A stretch of DNA of 47,699 bases. It comes from Methylobacterium frigidaeris. Its GTDB lineage: Bacteria; Pseudomonadota; Alphaproteobacteria; Rhizobiales; Beijerinckiaceae. Positions 1-8,390 of this stretch are shown here, in pieces. Position numbers and translations under genes: made by a program. Numbering within the stretch: position 1 is the stretch's first letter; every line of letters begins with the position of its first letter. Below the pieces are notes generated by a model that was not told the DNA's origin, made no database searches, and saw only the letters and a program-made list of their open reading frames with translations. The stretch lies in contig NZ_BPQJ01000049.1 of the NCBI RefSeq assembly GCF_022179185.1, positions 1-47,699 of the forward strand, written 5' to 3'.

Positions 1-51
1 TCCGTCGGCTCAAAGCCATACTTCAGGGCGGACCACTCCGATGGGGGCTGA

Positions 52-3000
52 CCACCCCCGGGTCTGTCGCTGGCGGCGGATCTCGGGGTCGACGAGACGG
101 TCGGCGGGCTGCGTCTGTCCGATGTCGGCCTGCGGATCTACAGCCCGCCGACCAGGGGATGGGCGCAGGCCAATCCCAGCTTCTCCCCGATCGCGGCGGC
201 GGCCGCCAAGCTCGAGATCCGGAGCGCCGGGCTCACGCTCGACCTGACGGCCCTGGGGATCGGCATCCGGGACAGGCTGTGGTTGTTCGGCCTGTTCGAC
301 GGCCTCAGCGTCGCCAACTTCGCGAAGCTGACCGACCTGTCCGGCGGCGAGGATCTCGCCAGGCTTCTCCCGGACGACCTGCGCGTCAAGCTCGGGAGCC
401 TGTCCCTCGACGCGATGAGCCTCGGCCTGAGCGCTCCGGGTGGGGCGGTGTCGCTCGACGACGTCAGCATCACGGTCGGGATGCCTCAGATCGACATGAC
501 CGTCGTCCCGGGCTTCACGATCGACGCCCTGAACGCGACCTTCGACGTCGCCGACCCGCTGAACCGCCGCTCCGCGCGATCCCTGAATGCGACGCTCGGC
601 GGCGACCTGACCCTGCTCGGTGCACCCTTCGATGTCATGGTGACGCTGCCCGAGGTCGCCGCGGTCGCTCGGCTCACCCGGCCGGCCGCCATATCGCTCT
701 CGTCCCTGTTCGACGAGGCCGGCATCGGCATGCCCTCGGATATCGGGGTCGGTCAGCTGCGTGTGGCGGAACTGGAGGTCTCCGCCGACAAGGCTGGCGC
801 TTTCGGGTTCGCCACCGCGCTGGCCCCGGCGCCCGGATGGAGCATCGACCTCGGGCCTGTCCCCCTGACAGTCAAGGACGTCACCGTGGTGGCGAGTCGC
901 GGTTCGGGCACGAGTTCCGTCGCGATCAACGGCACGATCGCGTTCGGAACCGCCTTCTCGCTCGCTGGGCGCTACCAATCGCCGGGCAACTTCGTGTTCC
1001 GGGGCGAGATCCCGAGCGTCAGGCTGAGCGCCATCGTTGCGACCCTGACCGACGACGGGCTGGCCCTGCCCAGCGGCTTCGACATCGATCTCGAAGGCAC
1101 CTATGCCAGAATCGAGAAGGCCGGCGCGGATTACAGCTTCCAGGTCGCCACGACCATGGCGAGCCTCGGCACCGTGGTGCTCGAAGTGCGGCGCACCACG
1201 GCTAGGGGTGGCACCTGGGGGATCGCGACAGGGATCGACCTCACGGGCCTGCGGCTGTCGCGCCTGCCCGGCCTCGACGGTCTCAAACCGTTCGAGGACG
1301 TGTTCCAGCTGTCCGAGTTGATCGTCGTGGTCGCGTCCTTCGCGGACCCGGCCTTCACGTTCCCGGCACTGGCGGCTTTCCAGGGGCCGACGCTGCGCAC
1401 CGGCAATGTCAACCTGCCCGCGCAGGCCCTCGGCGGCGGGGTGATCCGGGGGTTCAATGTCTCGGCCCGTTGGACCCTCGACGCGTCGAAGCAGCAGACC
1501 CTGCTCAAGAACCTGCTCGGGCTGCACGCCTCTCTGGACATCACGCTGCAGGTCGGCGCGGATCCGGCGGCGAATTCCAGGCTCTTCGTCTCCATGACGA
1601 CGAAGATCCGTAATCTCGACTTCGCCTGCCGGTTCGGGGGGGCCATCGCGGGCGGGCAGATCGAGCTGTTCCTCACCGGGATTCTTCAGGTGCCGATCCA
1701 GGGCAGGCCGACGCGCTTCGACCTGACGCTCATGTTCGTGGCCAACGGCGCTTTCCTGTCGGGCTCGATGCAGGGCACCCTCGATTTCGGCGATCTCAAG
1801 CTGTCCAACCTCGCCCTGGTGATCGGGACCGACTGGGAGGGCCTCCCGAGCCTCGGCTTGGCCGCGACCCTCGACATCGAAGGGCTCGACTCCTCCGTCG
1901 CGGTCTTCTTCGACTCCACCGATCCGAGCCGCAGCCTGCTCGCCGGATCGGTCAGCGACATCACGCTCAAGGGCGTGATCGACAAGTTCGCCGGCGCAGT
2001 CCTTCCGTCGACCGTCGACGACGTCCTCGACCAGATCGCCCTCGAGGGGACCGACCCGTTCCGCGTCCCGTCCTCGCTCGCGCAGTCCCTCGACAATCTG
2101 GACCTGACCGCCGTCGCGGCAGCCCTAAAGACGGGCGGAGTGACGCTCGCCACTGCCTCGCAGAACACGCTCGTCGTGGCGCTGCCCGGCGGAGGGCGAT
2201 GGGCGGTGACGGACCTCGTCAACATGCTGCACTACGACCTGTCGCTCCAGGGGAGCGAGATCGTCGTGAAGCTGGATCCTCAGATCTACCTTGCGCCTCA
2301 ACAGACGATGCTCGGCGCGATCACCTTTCCGCAGGGCTTGTTCTTCAATACCGGCCTGAGACTGTTGTTTCTCAAGGCGCAGGCAAAGGTGATGGTCCGG
2401 CCGAGCCAGGGCCTCCTGATCGACGGCGCCATGGACAAGATCGTCATCGGCACCGAGACCCTGTTCTGCGTCTCGTCGCTGGATGGAAAGACGGGGCCGG
2501 TCGTCTCGGGTGCGACCTTCGCGCAGCCGCAATTGCCGGAGCCCCGGCGCTCTCCGCACCTGATCGTCGACGGCAGCCTCGACTTGCTCGGGATCAAGCG
2601 GGCCGTCTCCGTCTCGGTCACGAAGCAGGGGTTCCTGTTCACATTGAAGGGCTCCATCGCCTCGCTGCTCGACGCCGACCTCGACGGCACGTTCACAGGC
2701 CTGAAGGCGCTCAACATCGGGGGGCATCTCAACGTCGGGCTGGACACCTTCGACCTTGGCCCGCTTGGCAAGATCACCATCACGACGGGGGCGGGCGGAG
2801 AGTTCCGGGTCGGAGTCGTCGGGGAGGCGATCGGGGCCTGGTTCGCCGGTTCGTTCGCCTTCGCCGGACAGACCCTCACCCTGCCGCGATTCGACCTCGA
2901 CACGCGGACGGAGTCTCTCCCCAAACTCGCCGCAAACGTATTTGACCTCGTCAAGACCGCGTTGCTGGATTTTCTCAAAGACGCTGAGCGGTGGGCCAAG

Positions 3001-3156
3001 CTTGTCGCCGACGGTATCATCTCAGGTGTCAAGGACGTGGAGGCAGTCCTGCGAGATACCTTTCACAAGAGTCTGGACGAGGCAAAGAAGATCGTCGATG
3101 AGGTGTCAGGAAAAGTGAAAACCTGTGCGATGACGACGGCTGCGAGCATTCTTTGA
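52..3156 (+). CDS. Large beta-rich protein of unknown function, 5' end truncated or disrupted
   Basis: I do not recognise the family. The reading frame is open from just after a TGA at 49-51 to the stop at 3154-3156, and codon use looks coding from its first codons. However, there is no ATG, GTG or TTG in frame before the TTG at 283, so about 77 apparently coding codons lie upstream of the first possible start. From 283 the protein would be 957 residues. It consists of alternating hydrophobic/polar stretches rich in Leu, Asp, Gly and Thr (many LDL, LSL and FDLDTR-type strands), as in repetitive beta-solenoid or beta-sheet proteins. The last 80 residues switch to amphipathic, charged helix (KDAERWAKLVADG, then DEAKKIVDEVSGK). 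No signal peptide or transmembrane segment is visible. The lost start suggests a deletion or insertion junction near position 50, or a frameshift. Confidence 0.6.
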   Translation, partial: PPPGLSLAADLGVDETVGGLRLSDVGLRIYSPPTRGWAQANPSFSPIAAAAAKLEIRSAGLTLDLTALGIGIRDRLWLFGLFDGLSVANFAKLTDLSGGEDLARLLPDDLRVKLGSLSLDAMSLGLSAPGGAVSLDDVSITVGMPQIDMTVVPGFTIDALNATFDVADPLNRRSARSLNATLGGDLTLLGAPFDVMVTLPEVAAVARLTRPAAISLSSLFDEAGIGMPSDIGVGQLRVAELEVSADKAGAFGFATALAPAPGWSIDLGPVPLTVKDVTVVASRGSGTSSVAINGTIAFGTAFSLAGRYQSPGNFVFRGEIPSVRLSAIVATLTDDGLALPSGFDIDLEGTYARIEKAGADYSFQVATTMASLGTVVLEVRRTTARGGTWGIATGIDLTGLRLSRLPGLDGLKPFEDVFQLSELIVVVASFADPAFTFPALAAFQGPTLRTGNVNLPAQALGGGVIRGFNVSARWTLDASKQQTLLKNLLGLHASLDITLQVGADPAANSRLFVSMTTKIRNLDFACRFGGAIAGGQIELFLTGILQVPIQGRPTRFDLTLMFVANGAFLSGSMQGTLDFGDLKLSNLALVIGTDWEGLPSLGLAATLDIEGLDSSVAVFFDSTDPSRSLLAGSVSDITLKGVIDKFAGAVLPSTVDDVLDQIALEGTDPFRVPSSLAQSLDNLDLTAVAAALKTGGVTLATASQNTLVVALPGGGRWAVTDLVNMLHYDLSLQGSEIVVKLDPQIYLAPQQTMLGAITFPQGLFFNTGLRLLFLKAQAKVMVRPSQGLLIDGAMDKIVIGTETLFCVSSLDGKTGPVVSGATFAQPQLPEPRRSPHLIVDGSLDLLGIKRAVSVSVTKQGFLFTLKGSIASLLDADLDGTFTGLKALNIGGHLNVGLDTFDLGPLGKITITTGAGGEFRVGVVGEAIGAWFAGSFAFAGQTLTLPRFDLDTRTESLPKLAANVFDLVKTALLDFLKDAERWAKLVADGIISGVKDVEAVLRDTFHKSLDEAKKIVDEVSGKVKTCAMTTAASIL

Positions 3157-3620
3157 AGTCCGGCTGCTCTCCGACAGGGCAGATGCTGATTCGCTGCGGG
3201 AAATGCCGGGTGATCGAAGGTATGGAGTATCGCTCGATTGCAGCCCACGGCCCACGACAGTGCCGTTCGGCCGTGCACCGCGGCCTTACGATTGCTCGTG
3301 ATCCTCGGTGCGTCCCACGTCATTCCTCACGCAGCCCGGACCTGTTGCCGATGGTCCGCAATCCGCCGCCTGATGACCGTTCCGGGAGGGAAACGGCGAC
3401 AGTCGAGCGATCCGGATTCCGGGGAGCCGACGATTCGTCCTCGAGGACACCGACCGGTCCGGGACGCCGACGGGACCGGGGCGTATTCGAGTCGCTGCTA
3501 GGATCTAGCGGAACTATGCGTTTCCCTCATTGTCCGCGCGGGTGCAGCGTGTCCGGCATCGCATTCGCGACGGAGCCTGCGCATCGCCGCGGCAGCGCCT
3601 CGCGACGGCCGGGAGTCGTC
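3157..3620. other. Intergenic stretch without a supported gene
   Basis: This stretch of 464 bases separates the large unknown gene from the transpeptidase. Frames are open through it on both strands, but none has a family resemblance. The transpeptidase frame stays open upstream, and an ATG at 3516 would add a non-signal N-terminus, so it is less likely than the start at 3621. No convincing promoter or hairpin was found. Confidence 0.4.
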
Positions 3621-4400
3621 ATGTTCGCACCGGGATCGCCCCAGCTCACCTCCGCAGAGGCCCGCTCGCGCCTTCGGGCCCTGGTCCGGCTCGTCCCTCT
3701 CGCCCTTCTCGCGGGCGGCTGCATGGCGGTCGGAGCACCGCCGGAGGCCGTCGCACCGGCGCCGTCCGCGGCGTTCACGGCCGGCTACGCCGCCATGTAC
3801 GCGGCCCGGCCCGGGGAGCGCTTCGCCCTGCCGGCGACCGAGATCGGCGACGTCGATCCCCGTTACTTCCGTCGGGAGGTCGCCTATCCGCGGGCCGAGC
3901 CGGCGGGCACTCTGGTGGTCGATCCCGGCAACAAGTTCCTCTACCTCGTGCGCGAGAACGGACGGGCCCTGCGCTACGGCGTCGGCGTCGGCCGGGCCGG
4001 GCTCGCCTGGAGCGGGACGGCGCGGGTCGGGCGCAAGGCCGAGTGGCCGCGCTGGACCCCGACGCCGGACATGATCGCCCGCGAGCCGGAGCGCAACGGA
4101 CCCTGGCGCCACGGCATGGCCGGCGGCCCGGGCAACCCGCTCGGGCCGCGCGCCCTCTACCTCTTCGACGGCCCGCGCGACACGCTCTACCGGATCCACG
4201 GCACCACCGAGCCGCACACGATCGGCACCGACGTGTCCTCGGGCTGCATCCGGATGTTCAACCAGGACATCATCGACCTCTACGGCCGGGTCCCGGTCGA
4301 GACCAGGGTCGTCGTCCTGCCGGCCGACGAGCATGTCGAGCCCGCCGAGACGCCCGTCGCGCGGACGGCGTCCCGGGAGGCTGGCCGGTCCGGATCTTGA
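3621..4400 (+). CDS. L,D-transpeptidase (YkuD family) lipoprotein
   Basis: Predicted 259-residue envelope enzyme that makes or edits 3-3 crosslinks in peptidoglycan, or anchors proteins to it. The N-terminus has a hydrophobic stretch ending in LLAGGC near residue 34. This resembles a lipobox, although Ala at -3 is less usual than Leu. The YkuD catalytic region is clear near the C-terminus: an IHGTTEP segment carrying the conserved His, then SSGCIRM with the nucleophilic Cys and following Arg, then NQDIIDLY. The core strand VDPGNKFLYLV is also typical. The start at 3621 is chosen because it directly precedes the signal sequence and has GGGAG six bases upstream. The gene stands alone, about 60 bases before a LysR gene on the same strand. 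The family assignment is firm; the exact substrate is not known. Confidence 0.88.
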   Translation: MFAPGSPQLTSAEARSRLRALVRLVPLALLAGGCMAVGAPPEAVAPAPSAAFTAGYAAMYAARPGERFALPATEIGDVDPRYFRREVAYPRAEPAGTLVVDPGNKFLYLVRENGRALRYGVGVGRAGLAWSGTARVGRKAEWPRWTPTPDMIAREPERNGPWRHGMAGGPGNPLGPRALYLFDGPRDTLYRIHGTTEPHTIGTDVSSGCIRMFNQDIIDLYGRVPVETRVVVLPADEHVEPAETPVARTASREAGRSGS

Positions 4401-4459
4401 CGGGCGGTGCGGTTTTTGCGGGAACGAACCCGCGTCGTGGCAGTGGAGCGGGCGGGACG

Positions 4460-5338
4460 ATGCGCTACCCGGACCTGGAGATCGACCTTCTGCGGGCCTT
4501 CGTGGCGGTGGCGGAGACCGGCAGCTTCACCGCCGCGGCGGACGTGGTCCACCGCTCGCAATCGGCGGTGAGTCAGAAGGTGCTGCGGCTCGAGGAGATC
4601 CTGGGGCGGCGCGTCTTCGACCGCACCAGCCGCGCGCTCGCCCTGACGCCGGACGGCGAGCGGCTGCTCGTCGCCGCGCGCCAGATGCTGGAGTTCAACG
4701 ACCGGGTCCTGCGCGCCTGGCGCGAGCCTCCCGCCAGCGGCACGCTGCGGCTCGGCGTGTCGGAGGACTTCATCCCCGGCCAGCTGCCGAAGCTGCTCGC
4801 CCGGTTCGGTCGGCTCCACCCCGACGTCCATATCGAGCTGATGACCGGCCTGAGCTGCACCCTGCTCGAGGCCTACGATGCCGCCCGGCTCGACGCGGTG
4901 ATCGCCAAGCGCAGCGGCGGGCAGGCGAGGGGGCGGGTGATCTGGCGCGAGCCGCTCGTGTGGCTCGCCGCGGCGGATTACCAGCTCGACTTCACCCGGC
5001 CGGCGCGCCTCGTCATGCTGGCGCCACCCTGCAGCTACCGCGAGTCGATGATCGCCGCGCTGGATTCCGTGCGACGCGACTGGATCGCCGCCTGCACGGC
5101 GAGCAGCCTGATGGGCGTGCAGGCGGCGGTCGCGGGCGGACTCGGCGTGACGCTGCTCGGCCGCTCCTTCGTGCAGGAGGGCATGCAGATCCTGCGGGCG
5201 CCGGAGCTCTGGCCGGCTCTTCCCATGACCGAGGTGACGGTTCTAGGCGAGGACAGGGCGCCCGATCTCGTGGAGCCGCTGATCACGTTCCTGAGCCAGA
5301 GCCTCGCCGGCCACGATGCGCTGACCATCGCGGCCTGA
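4460..5338 (+). CDS. LysR-family transcriptional regulator
   Basis: 292 residues, normal for the family. The N-terminal winged helix-turn-helix is typical: LEIDLLRAFVAVAETGSF, then TAAADVVHRSQSAVSQKVLRLEEILG and VFDRTSRALALTPDGE. A substrate-binding-like effector domain starts at about residue 92 (SGTLRLGVSEDF). The start at 4460 places the helix-turn-helix at its usual distance from the N-terminus; the frame is open further upstream without family resemblance. It sits upstream of a small monooxygenase on the same strand (81-base gap) and faces a leftward operon of exporter and dehydrogenase genes. It may control either; no LysR box (T-N11-A palindrome) was identified with confidence. Confidence 0.9.
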   Translation: MRYPDLEIDLLRAFVAVAETGSFTAAADVVHRSQSAVSQKVLRLEEILGRRVFDRTSRALALTPDGERLLVAARQMLEFNDRVLRAWREPPASGTLRLGVSEDFIPGQLPKLLARFGRLHPDVHIELMTGLSCTLLEAYDAARLDAVIAKRSGGQARGRVIWREPLVWLAAADYQLDFTRPARLVMLAPPCSYRESMIAALDSVRRDWIAACTASSLMGVQAAVAGGLGVTLLGRSFVQEGMQILRAPELWPALPMTEVTVLGEDRAPDLVEPLITFLSQSLAGHDALTIAA

Positions 5339-5419
5339 GCCCACCCGGCAATCCGGCGCGTGGCGCGCCGAGACGAAGGTCCGGCGTTGCCGGATCGCGC
5401 AAGCGAAGGAAAGCAGACC

Positions 5420-5716
5420 ATGTCCGATCACGTCCACCTGATCGCCCGCCTGGTGCCCCGCCAGGGGCAGGAGACGGCGCTGGCGCAGGCGGTGGCGGCC
5501 ATCGTGCCCGCGGTGCTCGGTGAGCCCGGCTGTCTCGCCTACACCGCCCACGAGAGCCGCGAGCGGGCCGGTACGATTGTGATGGTCGAGAGCTGGGAAA
5601 GCCAAGCCACCCTCGACGCCCATGCCGACGGCGTGAATTTCCGTGCGCTCGCCGCCCGCTTCGACGAGCTTCTCGCCGAGCCGCTCGCCATCGAAACCCT
5701 CCGCAGGATCACCTGA
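5420..5716 (+). CDS. Antibiotic biosynthesis monooxygenase (ABM) domain protein
   Basis: 98 residues, the usual length of single-domain ABM (dimeric alpha-beta barrel) proteins. The pattern is characteristic: HLIARLVPRQGQE, EPGCLAYTAHES, then VMVESWESQATLDAHADGVNF. Relatives act as small cofactor-independent monooxygenases on quinol-like substrates or as YgiN-type quinol enzymes; the substrate here cannot be read from sequence. The start at 5420 has GAAGGAAAG upstream. It follows the LysR gene and ends 64 bases before the convergent cupin gene, so LysR and ABM may form one unit concerned with redox-active compounds. Confidence 0.85.
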   Translation: MSDHVHLIARLVPRQGQETALAQAVAAIVPAVLGEPGCLAYTAHESRERAGTIVMVESWESQATLDAHADGVNFRALAARFDELLAEPLAIETLRRIT

Positions 5717-5780
5717 TCGGCGGTTGCGGAGGCCGGCGGAAGGGTCGCCGCACCGGTCCCGGCGAGCCGCCTGGCGGCGC

Positions 5781-6206
5781 TCAGCGCGTCGGCGCGTTGC
5801 GGGCCATGAAGGTCTCGGGGCTGCCGTCCTGCGGGTTCACGAACACGATGTCGGTGGGGACGCGCCGGGGCGTGTCGACCGACAGGAAGACGACCGGCTC
5901 CGCGATGATCCTTGGCAGGGCGTGCACCGTGCCGCGCTCGAAGAACAGCAGGTCGCCCGGCCCGAACTCGGCCTCCGTGCCGGCATCCCCCATCCAGAAC
6001 GTGCCGCGGCCGGAGAGCACGTGGAGGTATTCGTCGCAGGTCGCGTGATAGTGCGGCGGCGTCGCCCGGTAGACCCGGAAGACCCGGGCGCTCGCCGCCT
6101 CGCGATCGGTCAGGTAGGTGTCGACGAGCAGGGTCTCCGCCTGGTCCGGCAGCGCCGCAGCGATCGCCGCGAGGTCGAAGCGCCCGGTCTTCCGTGTCTC
6201 GGCCAT
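5781..6206 (-). CDS. Cupin domain protein
   Basis: 141 residues with one cupin barrel. Motif 1 is PPHYHATCDEYLHVLSGRGTFWMGD (written in parts: PHYHATCDEYLHVL, then SGRGTF), with His, His and Glu as likely metal ligands. Motif 2 is GPGDLLFFERGTVHALP, with the second-motif His. This is a small single-domain cupin, possibly an isomerase, dioxygenase or sugar/aldehyde-binding protein. It is the last gene of a leftward operon, 11 bases after the SMP-30-like gene. The longer frame upstream overlaps that gene and is not used. Confidence 0.85.
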   Translation of the reverse strand: MAETRKTGRFDLAAIAAALPDQAETLLVDTYLTDREAASARVFRVYRATPPHYHATCDEYLHVLSGRGTFWMGDAGTEAEFGPGDLLFFERGTVHALPRIIAEPVVFLSVDTPRRVPTDIVFVNPQDGSPETFMARNAPTR

Positions 6207-6217
6207 GGCCTCTCTCC

Positions 6218-7348
6218 TCAGCGGTGATCGTTGGGCGCCGGCCCGGCACCGAGCTGGAGCGTGTAGACCTCGACCGGAAAGCGCACTTGGCTCCGGCCGC
6301 CCTGGAACAGGGCGAGGCGGTTGAGCTGGGCGGCCGGCAGCCACAGCCTCCCGCCGGCATCGATCCACATCGCGTCGACCCACAGCAGGCGCGGGTCCTG
6401 GATCAGGGTCGAGGCGGTGCCGTCGGGGGCGATGCGCAGGATGCGCTGCGCATCGGTGTCGCTGACGAACAGGGTGCCGTCCGCGGCGATCGCCGTGCCG
6501 CCGGTCGGCGGCGTGTCGGCGACGATCTCGACGGAGGCGGCGAGCGCCGCAGGGGACGTCCCGGGATCGTCGATCAGGCGCGTCGGCACGCGGAACAGAG
6601 GCCCGGTGCAGGACTGGTAGACGAGAGACGCGCCGTCCGGTGATACTTCGAGCTGGTCGGCATGGACATAGACCGGCTTGCCGTCCGGTCCGCGCACGAT
6701 GCGCCCCTCGGCCGAGATCGGCCGCGAGGCGGTGACCGAGGAATGGCCCTCGAGGACCCGGCGGCCCCGGCCCGTCGCGGGATCGAGCACCACCAGGGCC
6801 GGGGCGCCGGCATCCGTGAGATAGGCGAGGGGGCCGTTGAAGCGGACGTCGTCGATGAAGCTCTTGCTCGTCACCACGCCGTCGAGCGGGATCGTCCGCC
6901 GCACCCGGGCGCCGGCGATGTCGACCTGGACGAGCTTGCAGCCGCCCGGGCGCATCGGTTTGCCGAAGCCGGGCGAGCCGGTATCGACGAGCCAGAGGTC
7001 GCCGTCGGGACCGATCCGGAGGGAGTTGACCCAGACCAGGGTGCGGGCGGGGTCGGCCTCTTCCGCCCAGGCGTTCCAGCCCTCGTCCGGGAACGGCACC
7101 GGCCGGCCGTCGCGGATCTCGACGACGCGGGGACCGGCGCTGCCGTCGATGCGCGCGAGCGCGGCGAAGATCCGGCCCTCCGGCGTCACCGCGACGCCGT
7201 TGGTGACGGCGTCCGGCAGCGCGAAGGCGAGCGTCAGGTCGGGCTTGGCCGGGTGAGCGGGCTCGGCCGCGTGGGCGGGGCCCGCCGTCACCAGGGCCGC
7301 GGCGCCCGCCAGCCACGCGCGCCGATCCATCATCGCCTCGCCGCTCAT
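6218..7348 (-). CDS. SMP-30/gluconolactonase-like beta-propeller protein, exported
   Basis: 376 residues. The N-terminus (MDRRAWLAGAAALVTAGPAHA) is a signal peptide with a twin-arginine-like RRAWLAG, so the protein is probably periplasmic. The mature part repeats propeller-blade segments: TPEGRIFAALAR, GPDGDLWLVDTGSPG, SPDGASLVYQSC, IAADGTLFVSDTDAQRILRIAPDG and DAMWIDAGGRLWLPAAQLNRLALF. This fits the SMP-30/gluconolactonase or major-royal-jelly fold. Such proteins often hydrolyse sugar or aromatic lactones, but catalytic specificity cannot be read here. The start at 7348 overlaps the stop of the upstream dehydrogenase gene in an ATGA arrangement, showing translational coupling. An alternative Met six residues later would also retain the signal peptide. 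Confidence 0.85.
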   Translation of the reverse strand: MSGEAMMDRRAWLAGAAALVTAGPAHAAEPAHPAKPDLTLAFALPDAVTNGVAVTPEGRIFAALARIDGSAGPRVVEIRDGRPVPFPDEGWNAWAEEADPARTLVWVNSLRIGPDGDLWLVDTGSPGFGKPMRPGGCKLVQVDIAGARVRRTIPLDGVVTSKSFIDDVRFNGPLAYLTDAGAPALVVLDPATGRGRRVLEGHSSVTASRPISAEGRIVRGPDGKPVYVHADQLEVSPDGASLVYQSCTGPLFRVPTRLIDDPGTSPAALAASVEIVADTPPTGGTAIAADGTLFVSDTDAQRILRIAPDGTASTLIQDPRLLWVDAMWIDAGGRLWLPAAQLNRLALFQGGRSQVRFPVEVYTLQLGAGPAPNDHR

Positions 7349-8361
7349 GCCCATCCCTCCAGAACGATCTTGCCCTTGGCGCGCCCGCTCTCGATCAGGG
7401 CGTGGGCGCGGCGGAGATTGGCGGCCGAGATCGGGCCGAAGCTCTCCGCGAAAGTGGTCTGCAGCGTGCCGGAATCCACCAGCCGCGCGATCTCGTCGAG
7501 GAGCCGGCCCTGCTCGGCGATGTCGGCGGTGGCGAACATCGAGCGGGTGAACATGAACTCCCAATGCGTCGAGACGCTCTTGCGCTTGAACGGCAGGACA
7601 TCGAGGCTCGCCGGGTCGTCGATCAGCGCGAACCGGCCCTGGGGCGCGATCAGCGCGGCGATCTCGGCGAGGTGCCGGTCGGTGCTGGTGGTCGAGAAGA
7701 CGAAGCCCGGCGCGCCGAGCCCGAGGGCCGCCACCTCGGCCGCGAGAGGCTTGCGGTGGTCGACCACGTGGTGGGCGCCGAGCCCCCGGCTCCAGGCCAG
7801 CGTCTCCGGGCGCGAGGCAGTGGTGATCACCGTGAGGTCGGTGAGCCGGCGCGCGAGTTGGGTCGCGATCGAGCCGACGCCGCCGGCTCCGCCGATGATC
7901 AGGATCGCGTGCGCGGCCCCCGGCACGGCCTTTCGCACGTCGAGACGGTCGAACAGGGCCTCCCAGGCGGTGATCGCCGTGAGCGGCATCGCGGCGGCCT
8001 CCGCGATGGTGAGCGAGGCCGGCTTGTGCCCGACGATCCGCTCGTCGACGCAGTGCAATTCGGCATTGGTACCCGGCCGGCCGAGGTCGCCGGCATAGAA
8101 CACCGCGTCGCCCGGCCGGAACCGGCGCACGTCCGGGCCCGCGGCCTCGACCACGCCGGCCGCGTCGTAGCCGAGGACCTGCGGCCGGCCCTCCGCCGGC
8201 GTCGCGCGGGCGCGGACCTTCGTGTCGACGGGATTGACCGACACGGCCTGGACCCGGACGAGCAGGTCGCGCGGCCCCGGCACCGGGACCGGGAGGTCGA
8301 GATCGACGAGCGCCTGGTCGTGGTCGATCGGCAGGGAGGCGTGGAAACCGACGGCCTTCAT
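7345..8361 (-). CDS. Zinc-type alcohol dehydrogenase family protein (MDR superfamily, quinone-oxidoreductase-like)
   Basis: 338 residues. The opening MKAVGFHASLPIDH is typical of the zinc-binding alcohol dehydrogenase family 1 group of medium-chain reductases. The GroES-like part includes VNPVDTKVRA, LGYDAAGVVEAAG and RFRPGDAVFYAG. The NADPH-binding Rossmann motif is IIGGAGGVGSIATQLA. Structural-zinc cysteines are absent, as in quinone-oxidoreductase-like members, so it is probably an NADPH-dependent reductase of alpha,beta-unsaturated carbonyls or quinones. It is the second gene of the leftward operon, 29 bases after the EamA exporter, and overlaps the next gene by four bases. Confidence 0.88.
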   Translation of the reverse strand: MKAVGFHASLPIDHDQALVDLDLPVPVPGPRDLLVRVQAVSVNPVDTKVRARATPAEGRPQVLGYDAAGVVEAAGPDVRRFRPGDAVFYAGDLGRPGTNAELHCVDERIVGHKPASLTIAEAAAMPLTAITAWEALFDRLDVRKAVPGAAHAILIIGGAGGVGSIATQLARRLTDLTVITTASRPETLAWSRGLGAHHVVDHRKPLAAEVAALGLGAPGFVFSTTSTDRHLAEIAALIAPQGRFALIDDPASLDVLPFKRKSVSTHWEFMFTRSMFATADIAEQGRLLDEIARLVDSGTLQTTFAESFGPISAANLRRAHALIESGRAKGKIVLEGWA

Positions 8362-8390
8362 GGGTCTGGTCCTCTCTTCGGTCGGGGGAA

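Noticed and set aside
10..1527. A 505-codon open frame on - opposite the first gene
   Set aside because: Antisense shadow with Arg/Asp/Gln-rich low-complexity content; the + frame has the coding-like pattern.
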